From contig CM034411.1 in the NCBI GenBank assembly GCA_019925095.2, forward strand, positions 13,206,001-13,270,000: a DNA stretch of 64,000 bases, given 5' to 3'. The notes beneath the pieces are model-generated. The model did no database searches. It was not told the DNA's origin and saw only the letters and a list, made by a program, of their open reading frames with translations. This document shows positions 31,301 to 41,440 of this stretch, in pieces. Every line of letters begins with the position of its first letter. Position 1 is the first letter of the stretch. The position numbers were made by a program, and so were the translations under genes. Source of the stretch: Dendrolimus kikuchii (taxonomy: Eukaryota; Arthropoda; Insecta; Lepidoptera; Lasiocampidae).

Positions 31301-31549
31301 ATAGTCCTTACATTCTATACATTTACTGAGCTATTTATATAATTATCTTATATTTATTGATTGCATGTTTATAACTACTATTTGTTTGTCTTCTTAAGTA
31401 TTTTGAAATTATATACTTTTACAATTATCTCATGTACCTATTTTGATATCCTTACTTACAATGTTTTATATAGCTTTATTTGTAAGAGTAATACTTAACT
31501 ACTTTAATTTTACTTTTATTAAACTTCTTATGCTGTGATGTCTTATTAC
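31301..31549. other. AT-rich spacer, nothing identified
   Basis: Very AT-rich (tttatataattatcttatatttattg); no repeat or gene recognised. Confidence 0.3.
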
Positions 31550-32010
31550 ACTGTGATTCTTCTTCTCTATTTATACTATTATGCTTATTATGACTTATAT
31601 CGTTTTCTATCTAATGTCTGTTTGCTTACATTTATTCGCTTTCGACCTTTTGGACGCTAGTTAATTTATAGAGACACTAGTAATAATATGGGAGAGGCAA
31701 GTGAGGTGTGTAAGAATAAGCCTAAATGGCACTCTGTTGTTCGTGCCTACCCCGCAAGGGAACTGGCGTGAAGTTATGTATGTATGTATGTATGTATGTA
31801 GTAATAATATGTTTGAATAGTATGTGTAAATAATTTCTTAGAGGTAGGCTATGGGCAATCGAGTTGTGTGAAGTCCACGCCACTAGTGCCTAGAATCAAA
31901 TAGATAAACCTCTCTATGTATGTTTCATAAACCAAATAACAGTCAAACAAAGTATATTATAGGTATAAAAACATTATTTTTCATACAAATGCGATTATCT
32001 TTCGTGTAAA
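31550..32010 (+). repeat. ~340-bp segment duplicated in inverse at 42.7 kb, with RTE-a inside
   Basis: 31550-31690 plus 31812-32010 match the reverse complement of 42668-43010 at high identity, for example 'gctttcgaccttttggacgct' and 'gtgaagtccacgccactagtg'. An RTE-a copy with duplicated target splits this copy only; the 42.7-kb copy keeps the empty site. Whether the segment is a transposon family or a one-off copy is unclear. Confidence 0.8.
31691..31798 (+). mobile_element. RTE-a LINE 3' end, copy 8, with known empty site
   Basis: Only the last ~70 bp of ORF and the (TATG)n tail. Perfect 13-bp duplication TAGTAATAATATG at 31678-31690 and 31799-31811. The undisturbed site (gacactagtaataatatgt) is at 42.88 kb on the other strand. 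Confidence 0.92.
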
Positions 32011-32227
32011 AAAACTGCACAAGTTAACAACCTTTGAACGCTTGCGGTCTTTTTTTTGGCGGCAAAAAAACTTCACGTAACATTTTCGAAGGCTATTTTA
32101 TTACTGGTTTACAAGCTCTTATTTCTTAATTTAGTGGCTGTTTATTTTGCTCTTATCGTAGTTGATGTACAGTTTTAGGATTCCTTATGCAAAAACACAA
32201 AACCCTTACGTTTTTGTCTCTGTATAT

Positions 32228-32345
32228 TAGGGGCCTTTCGTAAATTACGTCACATGTTCAGGGGGGGGGGGGGTCCGACAAAATGTGACATTGTGTGACA
32301 AGGGGTGGGAGGGGTCCTAAATTTCGTGACTTCACATTTCAAAAT
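32228..32345. repeat. Poly(G) / 'aattacgtcacatg' repeat
   Basis: 'tttcgtaaattacgtcacatg', then a run of 12-13 G, then 'tgtgacattgtgtgacaagggg'. Opposite-strand relative of 3706-3795. Confidence 0.5.
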
Positions 32346-32560
32346 TCTACTAATATTATAAACGCAAAAGTTTGTAAGAATGTATGTATGTTACTCTTGC
32401 ACGCAAACACTATTGAATGGATTTTGATGAAAATTTACAATAATATTTACACATCAGAATAACACATAGGCTATAATTTGTAAATATACAGTGTGAATTA
32501 TCCAAAATATAACGATTTTCCATTATACCACGCGGGTGAGACCGCGGGGCGCAGCTAGTC
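32346..32560 (+). mobile_element. Hel-a element, canonical
   Basis: Starts 'ctactaatattataaacgc' and ends 'gcgggtgagaccgcggggcgcagctagt', with a clear 3' stem before CTAGT. 215 bp, non-coding. Confidence 0.75.
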
Positions 32561-32599
32561 TAATATATTTAAGGGTTCAAACACGAAATTTGAACTATT

Positions 32600-33553
32600 A
32601 AAGAAAAATTTCAAAATATTTCCAACTTAATCTGTATGAGCATAGTAGAATCGGGTTCTAAGATTTTGATGAAATTTTATGTGTATTTGAGTGGGTCCCG
32701 GGGTAGTTTAGATTCATAATTAGACCCGGTAGGTGGCGCTGGAATCGGATTCTACGATTTTGATGAAAGTTTATGCGTGTTTGAGCGGGTCCCGGGGTGG
32801 TTTACATTCACTATTAGATCCGGTAGGTGGCGCTGGAAACAGGTTCTACGATTTTGATGAAATTTTATGTGTGTTTGAGTGGGTCCCGGGGTGGTTTACA
32901 TCCACTATTAGACCCGGTAAGTGGCGCTGGAATCGGGTTCTACGATTTTGATGAAATTTTATGTGTGTTTGAGTAGGTCCCGGGGTGGTTTACATTCACT
33001 ATTAGACCCGGAAGGTGGCGATGGAATCGGGTTCTACGATTTTGATGAAATTTTATGTGTGTTTGAGCGGGTCTCAGGGTGGTTTACATTCATAATTAGA
33101 CCCGGTATGTGGCGCTGGAATCGGGTTCTACGATTTTGATGAAATTTTATGTGTATTTGAGTAGGTCCCGGGGTAGTTTACATCCACTATTAGACCTGGT
33201 AGGTGGCGCTAGAATCGGGTTCTACGATTTTGATGAAATTTTATGTGTGTTTGAGTGGGTCCCGGGGTGGTTTACATTCACTATTAGACCTGGTAGGTGG
33301 CGCTGGAATCGGGTTCTACGATTTTAATGAAATTTTACATGTGTTTGAGTGGGTCCCGGGGTGGTTTACATTCACTATTAGACCCGGTATGTGGCGCTGG
33401 AATCGGGTTCTACGATTATGATAAAACTTTATGCGTCTTTGTGCGGGTCTCGGGGTGGTTTAGATTCATAATTAGACCTGGTAGGTGACGCTGGAATCGA
33501 GTTCTAGATTTTTATTTTTTAAGGGCAGGGCAACGTCTGCTGAGACCGCTAGT
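32600..33553 (+). mobile_element. Hel-a element expanded by a 94-bp tandem array
   Basis: The 3' end is standard for the subfamily (ttaagggcagggcaacgtctgctgagaccgctagt). The 5' start is lost. Most of the element is a ninefold repeat of the internal segment that occurs once in the copies at 10340, 22890 and 38830(-). Confidence 0.7.
32655..33490 (+). repeat. 94-bp minisatellite, about 9 units
   Basis: The unit runs 'gattttgatgaaattttatg' ... 'gggtcccggggtggtttaca' ... 'ggtggcgctggaatcgggtt'. Repeated starts are spaced exactly 94 bp (for example 32921, 33109, 33203, 33297 for the 'atggcgctggaatcg' position). Because 94 is not a multiple of 3, short frames recur in turn; none is a gene. Confidence 0.9.
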
Positions 33554-33624
33554 GGAATTATAAAGTCGCGTTACTCGCAAACAATAACAAAGTGTGTTAC
33601 TTTTTATTACTTTGATCTACAATA

Positions 33625-33860
33625 CAAGTGGATGGATGCAGAAGTTGTGGAAGGCCACGACACACCTTCCATGATCAAATTGATCGTGTACTAGCGGAGG
33701 GTGATGTCAGGAGCCTTAAGAACAGACGAGTGTGCATGACAAGAGTTATGAATGTCAAAGAAGCAAGTGAGGTGTGTAAGAATGGGCCTAAATGGCGCTC
33801 TGTTATTCGTGCCTACCCCGCAAGGGAACTGGCGTGAAGTTATGTATGTATGTATGTATG
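33625..33860 (+). mobile_element. RTE-a LINE 3' end, copy 9
   Basis: Open from 'gtggatggatgcagaag' to the terminal stop at 33835-33837, then (TATG)n. 7-bp duplication TACAATA (33618-33624 and 33861-33867). Confidence 0.85.
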
Positions 33861-33885
33861 TACAATAATAGTACATAATGGTACT

Positions 33886-33983
33886 AGTGTGTAACATTGG
33901 TGATTACCGCCGAGGCGCCATTGAGACTCGAGCCGTAGGCGAGGGTCTCAAGAGAGCCGAGGACGGTAATCATCAATACACAC
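33886..33983. repeat. GC-rich hairpin, ~98 nt
   Basis: Outer arms 'gtgtgtaacattggtgattaccg' and 'cggtaatcatcaatacacac' pair. Inside, 'ccgaggc' pairs with 'gccgagg' and 'tgagactcg' with 'cgagggtctca'. The strong fold suggests a small foldback element or a structured transposon terminus. It is adjacent to the TIR element at 33998. Confidence 0.6.
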
Positions 33984-33997
33984 GTGTATCATACGAC

Positions 33998-34370
33998 GTT
34001 TTTCAACACACTTGTGAATAAAATAACAACAAAAACTCATTTTATTTAGTAGATAAAAAAAAGTTATATATGAGTGAAAGTTTTATTTATTAAACACGTA
34101 CGAGTTAAAATTATCTATTTAAATAAGAAGTTGCATGAAATGAGCAAGCAATAGGAACATTAATTTATTTGTTCTATAGAACACAATCTTTTTTTTTTGA
34201 ATAAAAACTTTTTTAAGAACAAAGCAACTCAACCAATAAAATTTAAAAAAAAAATCTATAACTCACTAGTGAGTTATAATGTTTTTTACTCACAGTTTGA
34301 TAATGGGTGTCATTCTGTGCCTAATTGCGGTGACCATAGAGCCACTTTATGAGCAAGTGTGTTGAAAAGA
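33998..34370. mobile_element. TIR element (MITE-like), ~370 bp
   Basis: Left 'gtttttcaacacacttg' and right 'caagtgtgttgaaaag' are inverted repeats. At its centre is a perfect 22-bp palindrome (34257-34278, centred on ACTAGT). AT-rich interior without coding sequence. The hairpin at 33886 may be part of the same transposon. Confidence 0.5.
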
Positions 34371-34490
34371 ATATTATATTGCATCGTATTGTATTGTGTG
34401 CTCGTAACCGAATAACTAAATTAATGGACATTTGTCACCTATGCGGAACCCTCCATAGTTCGTTGAATATTACACACTGGGATTAATTAT

Positions 34491-35077
34491 TGTTACGAGT
34501 TGTATGTAAGTATGATACGTATATAACGTGACAGACCATGAAGTGAGATAAACATATTTTATTTCAAAACTAGCTGTTACCTGCGAATTCGTAATTTTTT
34601 TGCACTAAACAATATTAGATTTTGTTAAAGATATAATTAAACAAAAATAAATAATCGGCAGAGAACACACATATTCCGACAAAAGAGGATTTACACCTGC
34701 ATACCGTAAAAACACATTTTATTACCTTCGGCATTTGGATTTCTTTTGTTTAGTTTGTGATTAGAAAACATCGCATTGTGTATTGTAATCTTTTATGGCA
34801 GTCATTAGCCAGGTGTGATTCTAAGAAATTCGGTCACGCGGTCGGGCAGAAATATTGCATCTGTGCAGTATAAAGCAATGCCCCAATGGAGAGATCGGCA
34901 GTCGAGAGAGAACCACGAACGAAGCGAGACGTGTGTACATATCGGGAATATCTATTAGTAACATTGGGCTTTGCGGTGTTCGGTTATATTTGTACCTGTG
35001 TTATACGTGTTTGTATAGTTCTAATAAACTATAATAATTCCAACGGCATTTTAATTCGAGTCCTGCAACTAGTAACA
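34491..35077 (+). repeat. Solo LTR, 587 bp
   Basis: Ends TGTTACGAGTTG and CAACTAGTAACA form the short inverted repeat of an LTR (one mismatch). It has a TATA-like 'gtataaagcaatg' (34869), 'ttctaataaact' as poly(A) signal (35021), and 'caacggcattttaattcgag' shared with 13950. No internal region or second LTR is nearby, and flanking bases do not form a clear duplication. Probably Ty3 or BEL type, unassigned. Confidence 0.6.
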
Positions 35078-35084
35078 ATATACT

Positions 35085-35217
35085 TATCCATAAATTAAGC
35101 AGATTACGCTTGTATCATAGGTATGCGAGAGAGGTATACGCTTGTATCAGACACCCAGACAATAGTTAATAACAAAGGCTTACCCCGCTCCACCATAGAG
35201 GTCGTCGATGACATGAT
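35085..35217 (-). repeat. Repeat fragment, antisense of 24845-24935
   Basis: 'aattaagcagattacgcttgtatcat' and 'acacccagacaatagttaataac' are the reverse complement of the tRNA-like repeat end at 24.85-24.94 kb. Confidence 0.4.
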
Positions 35218-35218
35218 G

Positions 35219-35332
35219 GTTTTTATTTATTTCTGGAGTACAGCAGACAGGCTGACGAGCCCACCTGATGGAAACCGGTTACCAACGCCTATGGAAATTT
35301 ACAAACCACAGATGCTACCAACGTGCTGCAGG
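35219..35332 (-). mobile_element. SINE-A copy 10, 3' third only
   Basis: 'tttatttatttctggagtacagcagacaggctgacg' to 'gctaccaacgtgctgc'. Diverged. Confidence 0.75.
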
Positions 35333-35351
35333 CCTAAAAGAAATTTATAAC

Positions 35352-35480
35352 AGCTTTTCTTAAGCGACGTCAAAAGAAAGAGGAGGTTCTCCATTTATCC
35401 TGTAATATTTTGTATATATGTTCAGCCATAACTGTTTTGTTTCTAAACCGATTTTGATCATTCTTTTCAGGTTGAATTCA
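35352..35480 (+). mobile_element. FB-D fragment
   Basis: 'cgacgtcaaaagaaagaggaggttctcc', 'tgttcagccataactgttttgtttct', 'accgattttgatcattctt'. Same subfamily as 28010. It lies between two SINE-A pieces. Confidence 0.5.
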
Positions 35481-35517
35481 GTACGGTTTTACGATAGTTT
35501 CGTATAAATTTCATATC

Positions 35518-35788
35518 ACTTGATGGAAAGTGGTTACTATCGCCTATGAACATTTGCAACACCTAAGGTGCTACAAATGCGCTGCTGCTCTCTTAAGGGA
35601 GCTGGAACGTGGTCACCAACGCCGGAACACAACTCAAGGCTCTTATGGCGACATACTTTAGACCAGCGGTGGTAGATATCCAGTCGGGCAAATGTCCTAC
35701 CACCTGGCTACGGGTTATTTTGTCGCCTCTCACGACAGGCCACCCAGCCATAGAAAATTGTATTTTTTCTCCGCTCCTACACGGATAA
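35518..35788 (-). mobile_element. SINE-A copy 11, 3' tail missing
   Basis: 'cacttgatggaaagtggttac' to 'ctcctacacggataaa'. It lacks the usual 'ttattgcaggagttcagcag' tail, so its left edge is a later deletion or junction. Confidence 0.8.
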
Positions 35789-35789
35789 A

Positions 35790-35990
35790 GGGATGCAAGT
35801 CACGTGACAAAAAGAATGTTAAACTGCAAGATTGATGGATGTATATGTAAAGGTAGACCAAAAAGAGAATGATGGATTGTGTGAAGAATGATATGTGGTG
35901 TGACAGAGGATTATGTTAGAAGAGTATGGAAGAAGTAATATGTCTTATATTCTGCCGACCCCAAGTAATTGGGAGAAGGTGAAAGAAACA
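35790..35990 (+). pseudogene. LINE C-terminal relic
   Basis: Reads KRMLNCKIDGCICKGRPKRE, then GVTEDYVRRVWKK and SADPK with stops between. This matches the 'KGRPKKxW..C..D' end of endonuclease-RT LINEs, whose 3' ends often read 'gccgaccccaagtaattggga' in moths. A similar scrap (gtggtgtgacagaggacgtatgcc) is at 36670. Confidence 0.55.
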
Positions 35991-36335
35991 ATAGGTTTAA
36001 CAAAGTAATTTATATGAAACAACATTTTGCCATGTTTCGCAAAGCGGATCCTAGGTGTAGGAGTGAACGCTCCGAATGCAACCGGGATTTAAAGCTATGA
36101 CAATGATGAACATGTTGCAAAGTTTTATTTTTTGCTTAGTTACTCTTGTAGACTGTTTATTTCCTGTTAGGTTTTTTTAAATTAAAAACACCATATATTT
36201 AGTGCTCAAGGAAAACATCTGCTGAGAGCTCATTCCAAGGCTCTAATGTGCACAAGAAGAACTGTCTTGAAAACCATTGCATACGCGAAGTTAATGGCAA
36301 CAGAAAGAAGATGAAGGCTCTATTCTAAACAGTTC
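35991..36335. other. Unassigned; probable retroelement debris
   Basis: 36215-36320 (agctcattccaaggctctaatg ... aagaagatgaaggctctattc) has a composition and phrase pattern common to degraded LINE ends. No motif can be read confidently. Confidence 0.3.
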
Positions 36336-36584
36336 TTTTTTTTATTTCATGAGTTTAGCAGACAGGTAGACGTCCCACCTTATGGAAAGCGGCTATCGTC
36401 CTGGACAAACCTGGCCACCAATTCCGGAACACTACTTAAAGTTGTTATGGCGGCATACCCTAGACCAGGGGCGGTAGCCATCCAGTCGGGTAAATACCCT
36501 ACCATCTGGCTGTGGGTTGTTTTATCGCCTCTTACGACAGGCCACCCAGGAAATTGCATTCTTTCTCCGTTCCAGGATGGATAA
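36336..36584 (-). mobile_element. SINE-A copy 12, internally deleted
   Basis: 'ttttttttatttcatgagtttagcagacag' to 'gttccaggatggataaaa'. The segment between 'ctatcgtcctggac' and 'aaacctggccacc' is missing (~80 bp). Confidence 0.8.
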
Positions 36585-36785
36585 AAGTTCCCAGGAATTT
36601 GGATGGTAGAAAGCGCAGAGAGATGCGAAGTCTCTCCGAAGGCCAAGCGTATTCAAGTCACTAGATTTGTGGTGTGACAGAGGACGTATGCCAGAATAGA
36701 GGAGTATTAACACAATCCATCCGTCTCTTTTGACATCTGTACTCGTCAATCTTCCAGTTTAATATTTTTATTATTATTATAATAT

Positions 36786-37170
36786 GCTAGCTGACCCAGC
36801 AAACTTCGTACCGCCTCAGAATCAATAAATAAAAAACGTCGATTTCTGAACGACGGGACAAATATCAAACGTTTGACATTCAAAATCAAAAAAATGGAAA
36901 AAAAAACTTCACTTTTAAATTTAATTTGAATTCTGAACAACTTTTAAATTTAATTGATTTCTAAACGACGGCACGATCATCAAATGTTTGACAGGTAGGA
37001 ATAAGCAAAATTGTTGTTTTTCATATATTCCAAGCATTTTTATCGTATTTATTCACCTGCCTAAAACTTTAAAACCTGCCCTAGATTCCACAAATAATTC
37101 AAAACCAAAATTAGCCAAATCAGTCCAGCCGTTGTCGAGTTTTTAGCGAAACTAACGAACAGCAATTTGA

Positions 37171-37209
<39 letters not shown>
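36786..37209 (-). mobile_element. Hel-a-like element, antisense
   Basis: The 3' end is on the left: 'gctagctgacccagcaaacttcgtaccgcc' (reverse complement ends ...gggtcagctagc). Two similar blocks 'atttctgaacgacgggacaaatatcaaacgtttgaca' (36841) and 'atttctaaacgacggcacgatcatcaaatgtttgaca' (36958) repeat 117 bp apart. The 5' side is 'aatcagtccagccgttgtcgag' and a (TA)n tract at 37176-37209. Confidence 0.55.
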
Positions 37210-37212
<3 letters not shown>

Positions 37213-37400
37213 TAGATGTGTCTGGACTTGCACTTTTTTTTGGACTTGGGCTGGATTTTTTTTCATGGAAGCCTAAGTTACTCCTTACGACATCAGCTAT
37301 CTTCTAGTGAAAGTCCCGTCAAAATCGGTCCAGCCGTTTCAGAGATTAGCCGGAACATCCAGATACACAAATAGGCAAAAAAATTGTTTTTTGATCTAAG
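37210..37400 (-). mobile_element. Hel-a-like fragment, antisense
   Basis: 'gactagatgtgtctgg' edge; 'aaaatcggtccagccgtttcagagattagccgg' is the antisense of the family's 'ccggctaatctccgaaacgactggaccgat' block seen at 3481. Confidence 0.5.
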
Positions 37401-38477
37401 TAGGTACCGTACATACATTCATATGCATTTAGTAAAAGTCTGTTATTTTGACATTACAATCCGACACTTCAATTTTATTCATCTGCACTGTATAGAAGAC
37501 TATATCTGCAGCCGGCTTGCGTTGCAATGTCACGTAAACTAACAAATTGTTTTATGGTATATTCTGTTTTCTTAATCCAGAAACCCTCGCGGGCATCCTC
37601 AGAGGAGAAAGTAAAGTTTCATCACAATCTAATCACTGGTTTAGGAACGCATAGTGGACAAACATACAAACATTTATTTTCATCTATATATATAATAATA
37701 ATATTATCTACTTCTAAAACATTGGGCCCAAAAGATTATGTATTATACATGACTACAACCTTGAAAAAATACAAATATGTAGACATAAAATGTATTTATA
37801 AACAAATTTAAGTCAAAAAGCAAAGGTCAGGAGGGAATATGTTTTTTGGCAAGTCTTTGTTTATCGCACATTTAATATTCAACAGATATACATATTGAAT
37901 AACATTAAGATATACTTAGTTATGTCTGTGACTTTGTTTGCAACATGGATTAACTTAATATAATATAGACCCAATGCATTCCGAGAAGGACGACTTTGTC
38001 GAACGTAAGCAGACGAACGTGAGAGTGACTATTTTATAATAATTTTCACGATCTTAGGCCCCAGTAGATTGGGCTGTGCGTTGATATGTCAGTCAGTGAG
38101 GTCAAATAAGTATATATGTATACATTAAACATATATACACTAACGTAATTTATTTTATCTAAAATATAATTTATAAAATAGTCGTTCATAATAGTTCTGT
38201 TTTTCCGAAATTGCTGAGGAACCCTAAGGAATTAAATATTTAATGCCTTAACTATTCCACAATCTATGCATTTTTGTGGTACACTTTACCGAGTACCTGT
38301 CACACTTTCAGATTTAGACTCTGACATATGAATTTCAATTTATTTCTAGATGTCTGTTATCTATACTTCTATACTATAATATTACTAGCGGCGACTAAGG
38401 CGATGTCGGCGGGTCAACCATATTGGTGTGTATTGCGCTTTACTACAATTCAATTAAACACACACATTGTATATCCC
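37401..38477. other. Unassigned spacer with Hel-a-like 5' scrap
   Basis: 37600-37705 (aagtttcatcacaatctaatcactgg ... tatatatataataat) resembles an antisense Helitron-like 5' part. 37960-38110 (gaaggacgactttgtcgaacgtaagc ... gggctgtgcgttgatatgtcag) looks repeat-like but is unassigned. No gene recognised. Confidence 0.35.
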
Positions 38478-38630
38478 CAAGCTCAGCCAGATGGCCGATG
38501 AAGCAAACGAGTCCTGGACTGGAGACCGAGTCGCGCTGGATGAGGACAGCGGAGGACTAGGATATGTGACGCTAACTTGGGGAGGCCTACGTCCAACAGT
38601 TGACTGCGATTAGATGACGACGACGAAGCT
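38478..38630 (+). pseudogene. LINE 3' terminal relic
   Basis: 'gctggatgaggacagcggaggactagg' to 'cctacgtccaacagttgactgcgattagatgacgacgacg' resembles the C-terminal '...W..LGEAYVQQWT' end and (GATGAC)n-like tail of moth endonuclease-RT LINEs. Frame broken. Confidence 0.45.
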
Positions 38631-38639
38631 TATGTTATG

Positions 38640-38770
38640 AGTCCAACAGAGCACTCTGTGGTCGATCCCGGACACCCATATAATAGTAAATAATGGAAAG
38701 TTCGTTTATGAACTCTACCATGCCAGGAGTCGAACCAGAGACTTCTTCGTTGCCGCGAGCTAGGTAATAA
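38640..38770 (-). repeat. SINE-like fragment with B-box-like motif
   Basis: The minus strand contains 'gtctctggttcgactcctggcatgg' (B box GGTTCGACTCC). No clear A box within the fragment. Confidence 0.4.
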
Positions 38771-38781
38771 TATAATGTATA

Positions 38782-38995
38782 CTAGCGGCCCCAGCAGACG
38801 TTGTCCTGCCTTTAAAAAATAAAATTCTAGAACCCGATCCCAGAGCCACGTACCGGTTCTAATTGCGAATCTAAACCATCCGGGTACCCACTCGAACACA
38901 CAAAAACAAAATCACCAAAATCGCTCCAGGTGATTAGGAGGATTCCAGAAGCCGATCTCAGCGCCACCTACCGGTTCTAATTGTGAATCTAAAAG
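38782..38995 (-). mobile_element. Hel-a element, antisense
   Basis: 'actagcggccccagcagacgttgtcctgcc' is the reversed 3' end. Two antisense copies of 'gccacctaccggttctaattg' (38849 and 38962) show a dimeric internal block, as at 11237/11357. Confidence 0.65.
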
Positions 38996-38999
38996 AGTA

Positions 39000-39345
39000 A
39001 TATAATTTTTTAAATTCTAAGTCATGACAAAATAAGATTAAAAATCTTGCCAAAAAATTAAAGTTTATAATTAACAAATTAAAAATAGGGGTTGATCGTA
39101 GAGGGGTGAAAATTTAGGGTTGTATGTATTTTTTAATGCTGTATCCTAAAATAAAAAATTTAGCTAAAAAATAAAAATATTTTTTTTGGGGTGGACACCC
39201 CTTATCACTTAGGGGTTTGAAAAATAGATAGTAGCCGATTCTCAGACTTACTGAATATGCATAAAAAATTTCATAAGAATCGGTTAAGCCATTTCGGAGG
39301 AGTATGGGAACGAACATTGTGACACGAGAATTTTATATATAAGAT
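39000..39345 (-). mobile_element. Hel-a-like antisense unit
   Basis: Internal 'ggggtggacaccccttatcacttaggggtt' and 'agaatcggttaagccatttcggaggagtatggg'; 5' side 'gacacgagaattttatatataaga'. It directly abuts a plus-strand Hel-a at 39346 (5' end to 5' end). Confidence 0.5.
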
Positions 39346-39530
39346 AAAGAGGTAAAGTTTGTGAGTTTGTGACGTTGTAGGGGGTAATCTCTGGATCTAC
39401 TAAACCGATTTTAAAAATTTACTGTTGGAAAGCTACGTTAACCGGGAGTGTCATAGGCTATATAACATGACGCTATATACCACGGGAGAGGGACAGAACG
39501 CGGGTGAAACCGCGCCGTTCCGCTAGTTTA
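39346..39530 (+). mobile_element. Hel-a element, short form
   Basis: 'aaagaggtaaagtttgtgagtttgtgacgttgtaggggg' to 'gcgggtgaaaccgcgccgttccgctagt'. Very close to 57157-57360. Confidence 0.75.
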
Positions 39531-39537
39531 ATTTATA

Positions 39538-39806
39538 ATAATAACATCCCATAACTATCTCACTGCTGGGCTCGGGCCTCCCACTATAGGGAGAACGGAT
39601 AAAGCGGCTTGGCAGGTTTGACACATCGGTTATCTCGATGTGCAGGTTGCATCACAATGTTTTTCTTCACCGTTGATAGCACGTGGTAATTGTAACAATA
39701 TGCACATTAGGTCAGAAAACTGCCTTGGTGCATGCGTTCCAGCCAGGATCAAACCTGCGCCCTTTGAGTATGGGACGCGTGCGCTAGCCATTACGCTACC
39801 ACGACT
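39538..39806 (-). mobile_element. SINE-T, near full length
   Basis: 'aataacatcccataactatctcactgctgggctcgggcc' (3' end) to 'gctagccattacgctaccacgac' (5' head). The reversed B box 'ggatcaaacc' is at 39747. The body matches the copy at 11694. Confidence 0.8.
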
Positions 39807-40084
39807 TATAGATACTATATATATTATCTATCATAAAATATTGTTGTATACACACAATAACTTGTTTTTTAAAAAGTTTTTTAAATACCATGTAGCTGAT
39901 CTGATGATGGAGTCGGAAGGTGGCCACGGGAACTCCTGTACTAAACAAGATAGACCCGTCGTGTTTGGGCTCGTTTTACTTGTCGTGGCTAGCACTCTGC
40001 TGCAACATGATGCCCAGGATCTCAAAAACTTGTATTTAAAAACCTTTTTAAAAAATCTTATTGGTAGGAACATAAACAAAAAAT
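39807..40084. other. Unassigned, possibly PLE-a associated
   Basis: A 148-codon plus-strand frame (39640-40086) starts inside SINE-T and is not a recognisable protein. 'ggcccaggatctcaaaaacttg' etc. are unassigned. 40070 onward leads into PLE-a UTR. Confidence 0.3.
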
Positions 40085-40250
40085 AATATTAAATAATTGA
40101 ACTGAATAATTTGGGGGTAGGCTAAATAATTACTTTAACATTGCTCATTGGCACTTGAGATCTTTGTTTTCCGTGAGCACGGCTACTGTAAAGTGGCCGA
40201 AACGTCGAAATAAAAATCAAGTTTTCGAATCGGTTCAAAATCTCACATCA
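40085..40250 (+). mobile_element. PLE-a terminal fragment
   Basis: 'ttgggggtaggctaaataattactttaacattgctcattgg' and the hairpin region 'cacggctactgtaaagtggccgaaacgtcg'. Same order as in 24.1-24.2 kb. Confidence 0.65.
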
Positions 40251-40424
40251 TCCTTAGAGTATACGGATATAAAAAACGCCAGAACCGGGACTCGAAGTGC
40301 CCTTGTTTTTATAATAACCATCCCCTTTGTTTGCTTTTCTCAGTCCCTGTGAGACGGCTGTGAGATGTTTTGTAACTATGTATAACGTACATGTTTTAAT
40401 TTACCTAATGCTTAATAAAACTAC

Positions 40425-40790
40425 GTTTTAACGGTTTAAAGCGCGGTAATTTTATTTGATTTTGGTTTTTCCGACGTTTCGGCCACTTTTCAGTGGCCGT
40501 GATCACGGAAGACAAAGATGTCAAGTGTCAACGAGTATTGTTAAAGTTTTATTTAGCCTACCGTCAACTTGTTAATTTTAATTATTTAGTTTTAATTTTG
40601 TTTATTGTTATTATTTACTCTACGGGAGCCTAATCTAATTTACTACCGTTTCGCAACATGTTATGGCTTGAAGAGAAGAAGCTGCGCAAGAAACTCTTCA
40701 GCAAACATGCCTAGCTCTAATAATTTTATATAATATTAAAATGGGTGGAAATTAAAATAAAAGTAATTGTCAGTCAAGTTGGTTTGTGTT
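40425..40790 (-). mobile_element. PLE-a terminal region, antisense
   Basis: Reversed: 'ccgacgtttcggccacttttcagtggccgtgatcacgg', 'tagcctaccgtcaacttgtt', 'accgtttcgcaacatgttatggcttg', 'taatattaaaatgggtgg', to 'gttggtttgtgttccg'. It covers the 3' UTR and last codons. With 40085-40250 it forms a tail-to-tail pair. Confidence 0.7.
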
Positions 40791-40835
40791 CCGTTGTACT
40801 AAAACTTAAAAACTTAAGAAAATATTACCTAATGC

Positions 40836-41025
40836 TTTTTTTTATTGCATGAGTTCAGCAGACGGACGGCCCACCTGATGGAAAACGGTTACCGTCGCCT
40901 ATGGACATTTGCAACACCAAAGGTACTACAAACGCGCTTCTGCTCTCTTAAGGAAGACTGGAGCCTGTCCACTAATGCCGGAACACAACTCAAGGCTGCT
41001 ATGGCGGCATACTTTAGACCAGGGT
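40836..41025 (-). mobile_element. SINE-A copy 13, 5'-truncated
   Basis: 'cttttttttattgcatgagttcagc' to 'atactttagaccaggg', with an abrupt switch to 'ttaattaatttaggttg'. Confidence 0.83.
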
Positions 41026-41128
41026 TAATTAATTTAGGTTGCCTGGAAGAGCTTCGCTTTGAGCGATAAGGCCGCCTAGTGTATTATCTAGAAAATATTG
41101 TATATATGGTTTGTTTTTGTAATTGTAA

Positions 41129-41440
41129 TTTTTTTTATTACACGAGTTCAGCAGACAGGCAGACCGCCCGTATGATGGAAAATGATTAACATCGCCTATG
41201 GACACTTGCAACACCAAAGATACTACAAATGCGCTGCTGCTCTCTAAAAGGTGACTGGAACCTGGCCACTAATGCCGGAACACAACTCAGTGTTGTTATG
41301 GCGGCATGCTCTAGACCAGGGGTAGCAACCATCCAAACGGGCAAATACCCTACCACCTGGCTGTGGGTTGTTTTGTCGCCTCTTACGACAGGCCACCCGG
41401 CCGCAGGAAATTACATTCTTTCGCCGTTCCTGCACGGATA
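41129..41440 (-). mobile_element. SINE-A copy 14
   Basis: Complete: 'ttttttttattacacgagttcagcag' to 'cctgcacggata'. Modestly diverged 3' tail (aaaatgattaacatcgcc). Confidence 0.86.

Noticed and set aside
32655..33490. CRISPR-like array
   Set aside because: The 94-bp units are directly adjacent with no unique spacers, in a eukaryotic Helitron-like context.
39640..40086. 148-codon open frame as a gene
   Set aside because: It begins within SINE-T and ends in PLE-a flank; no domain or composition supports coding.
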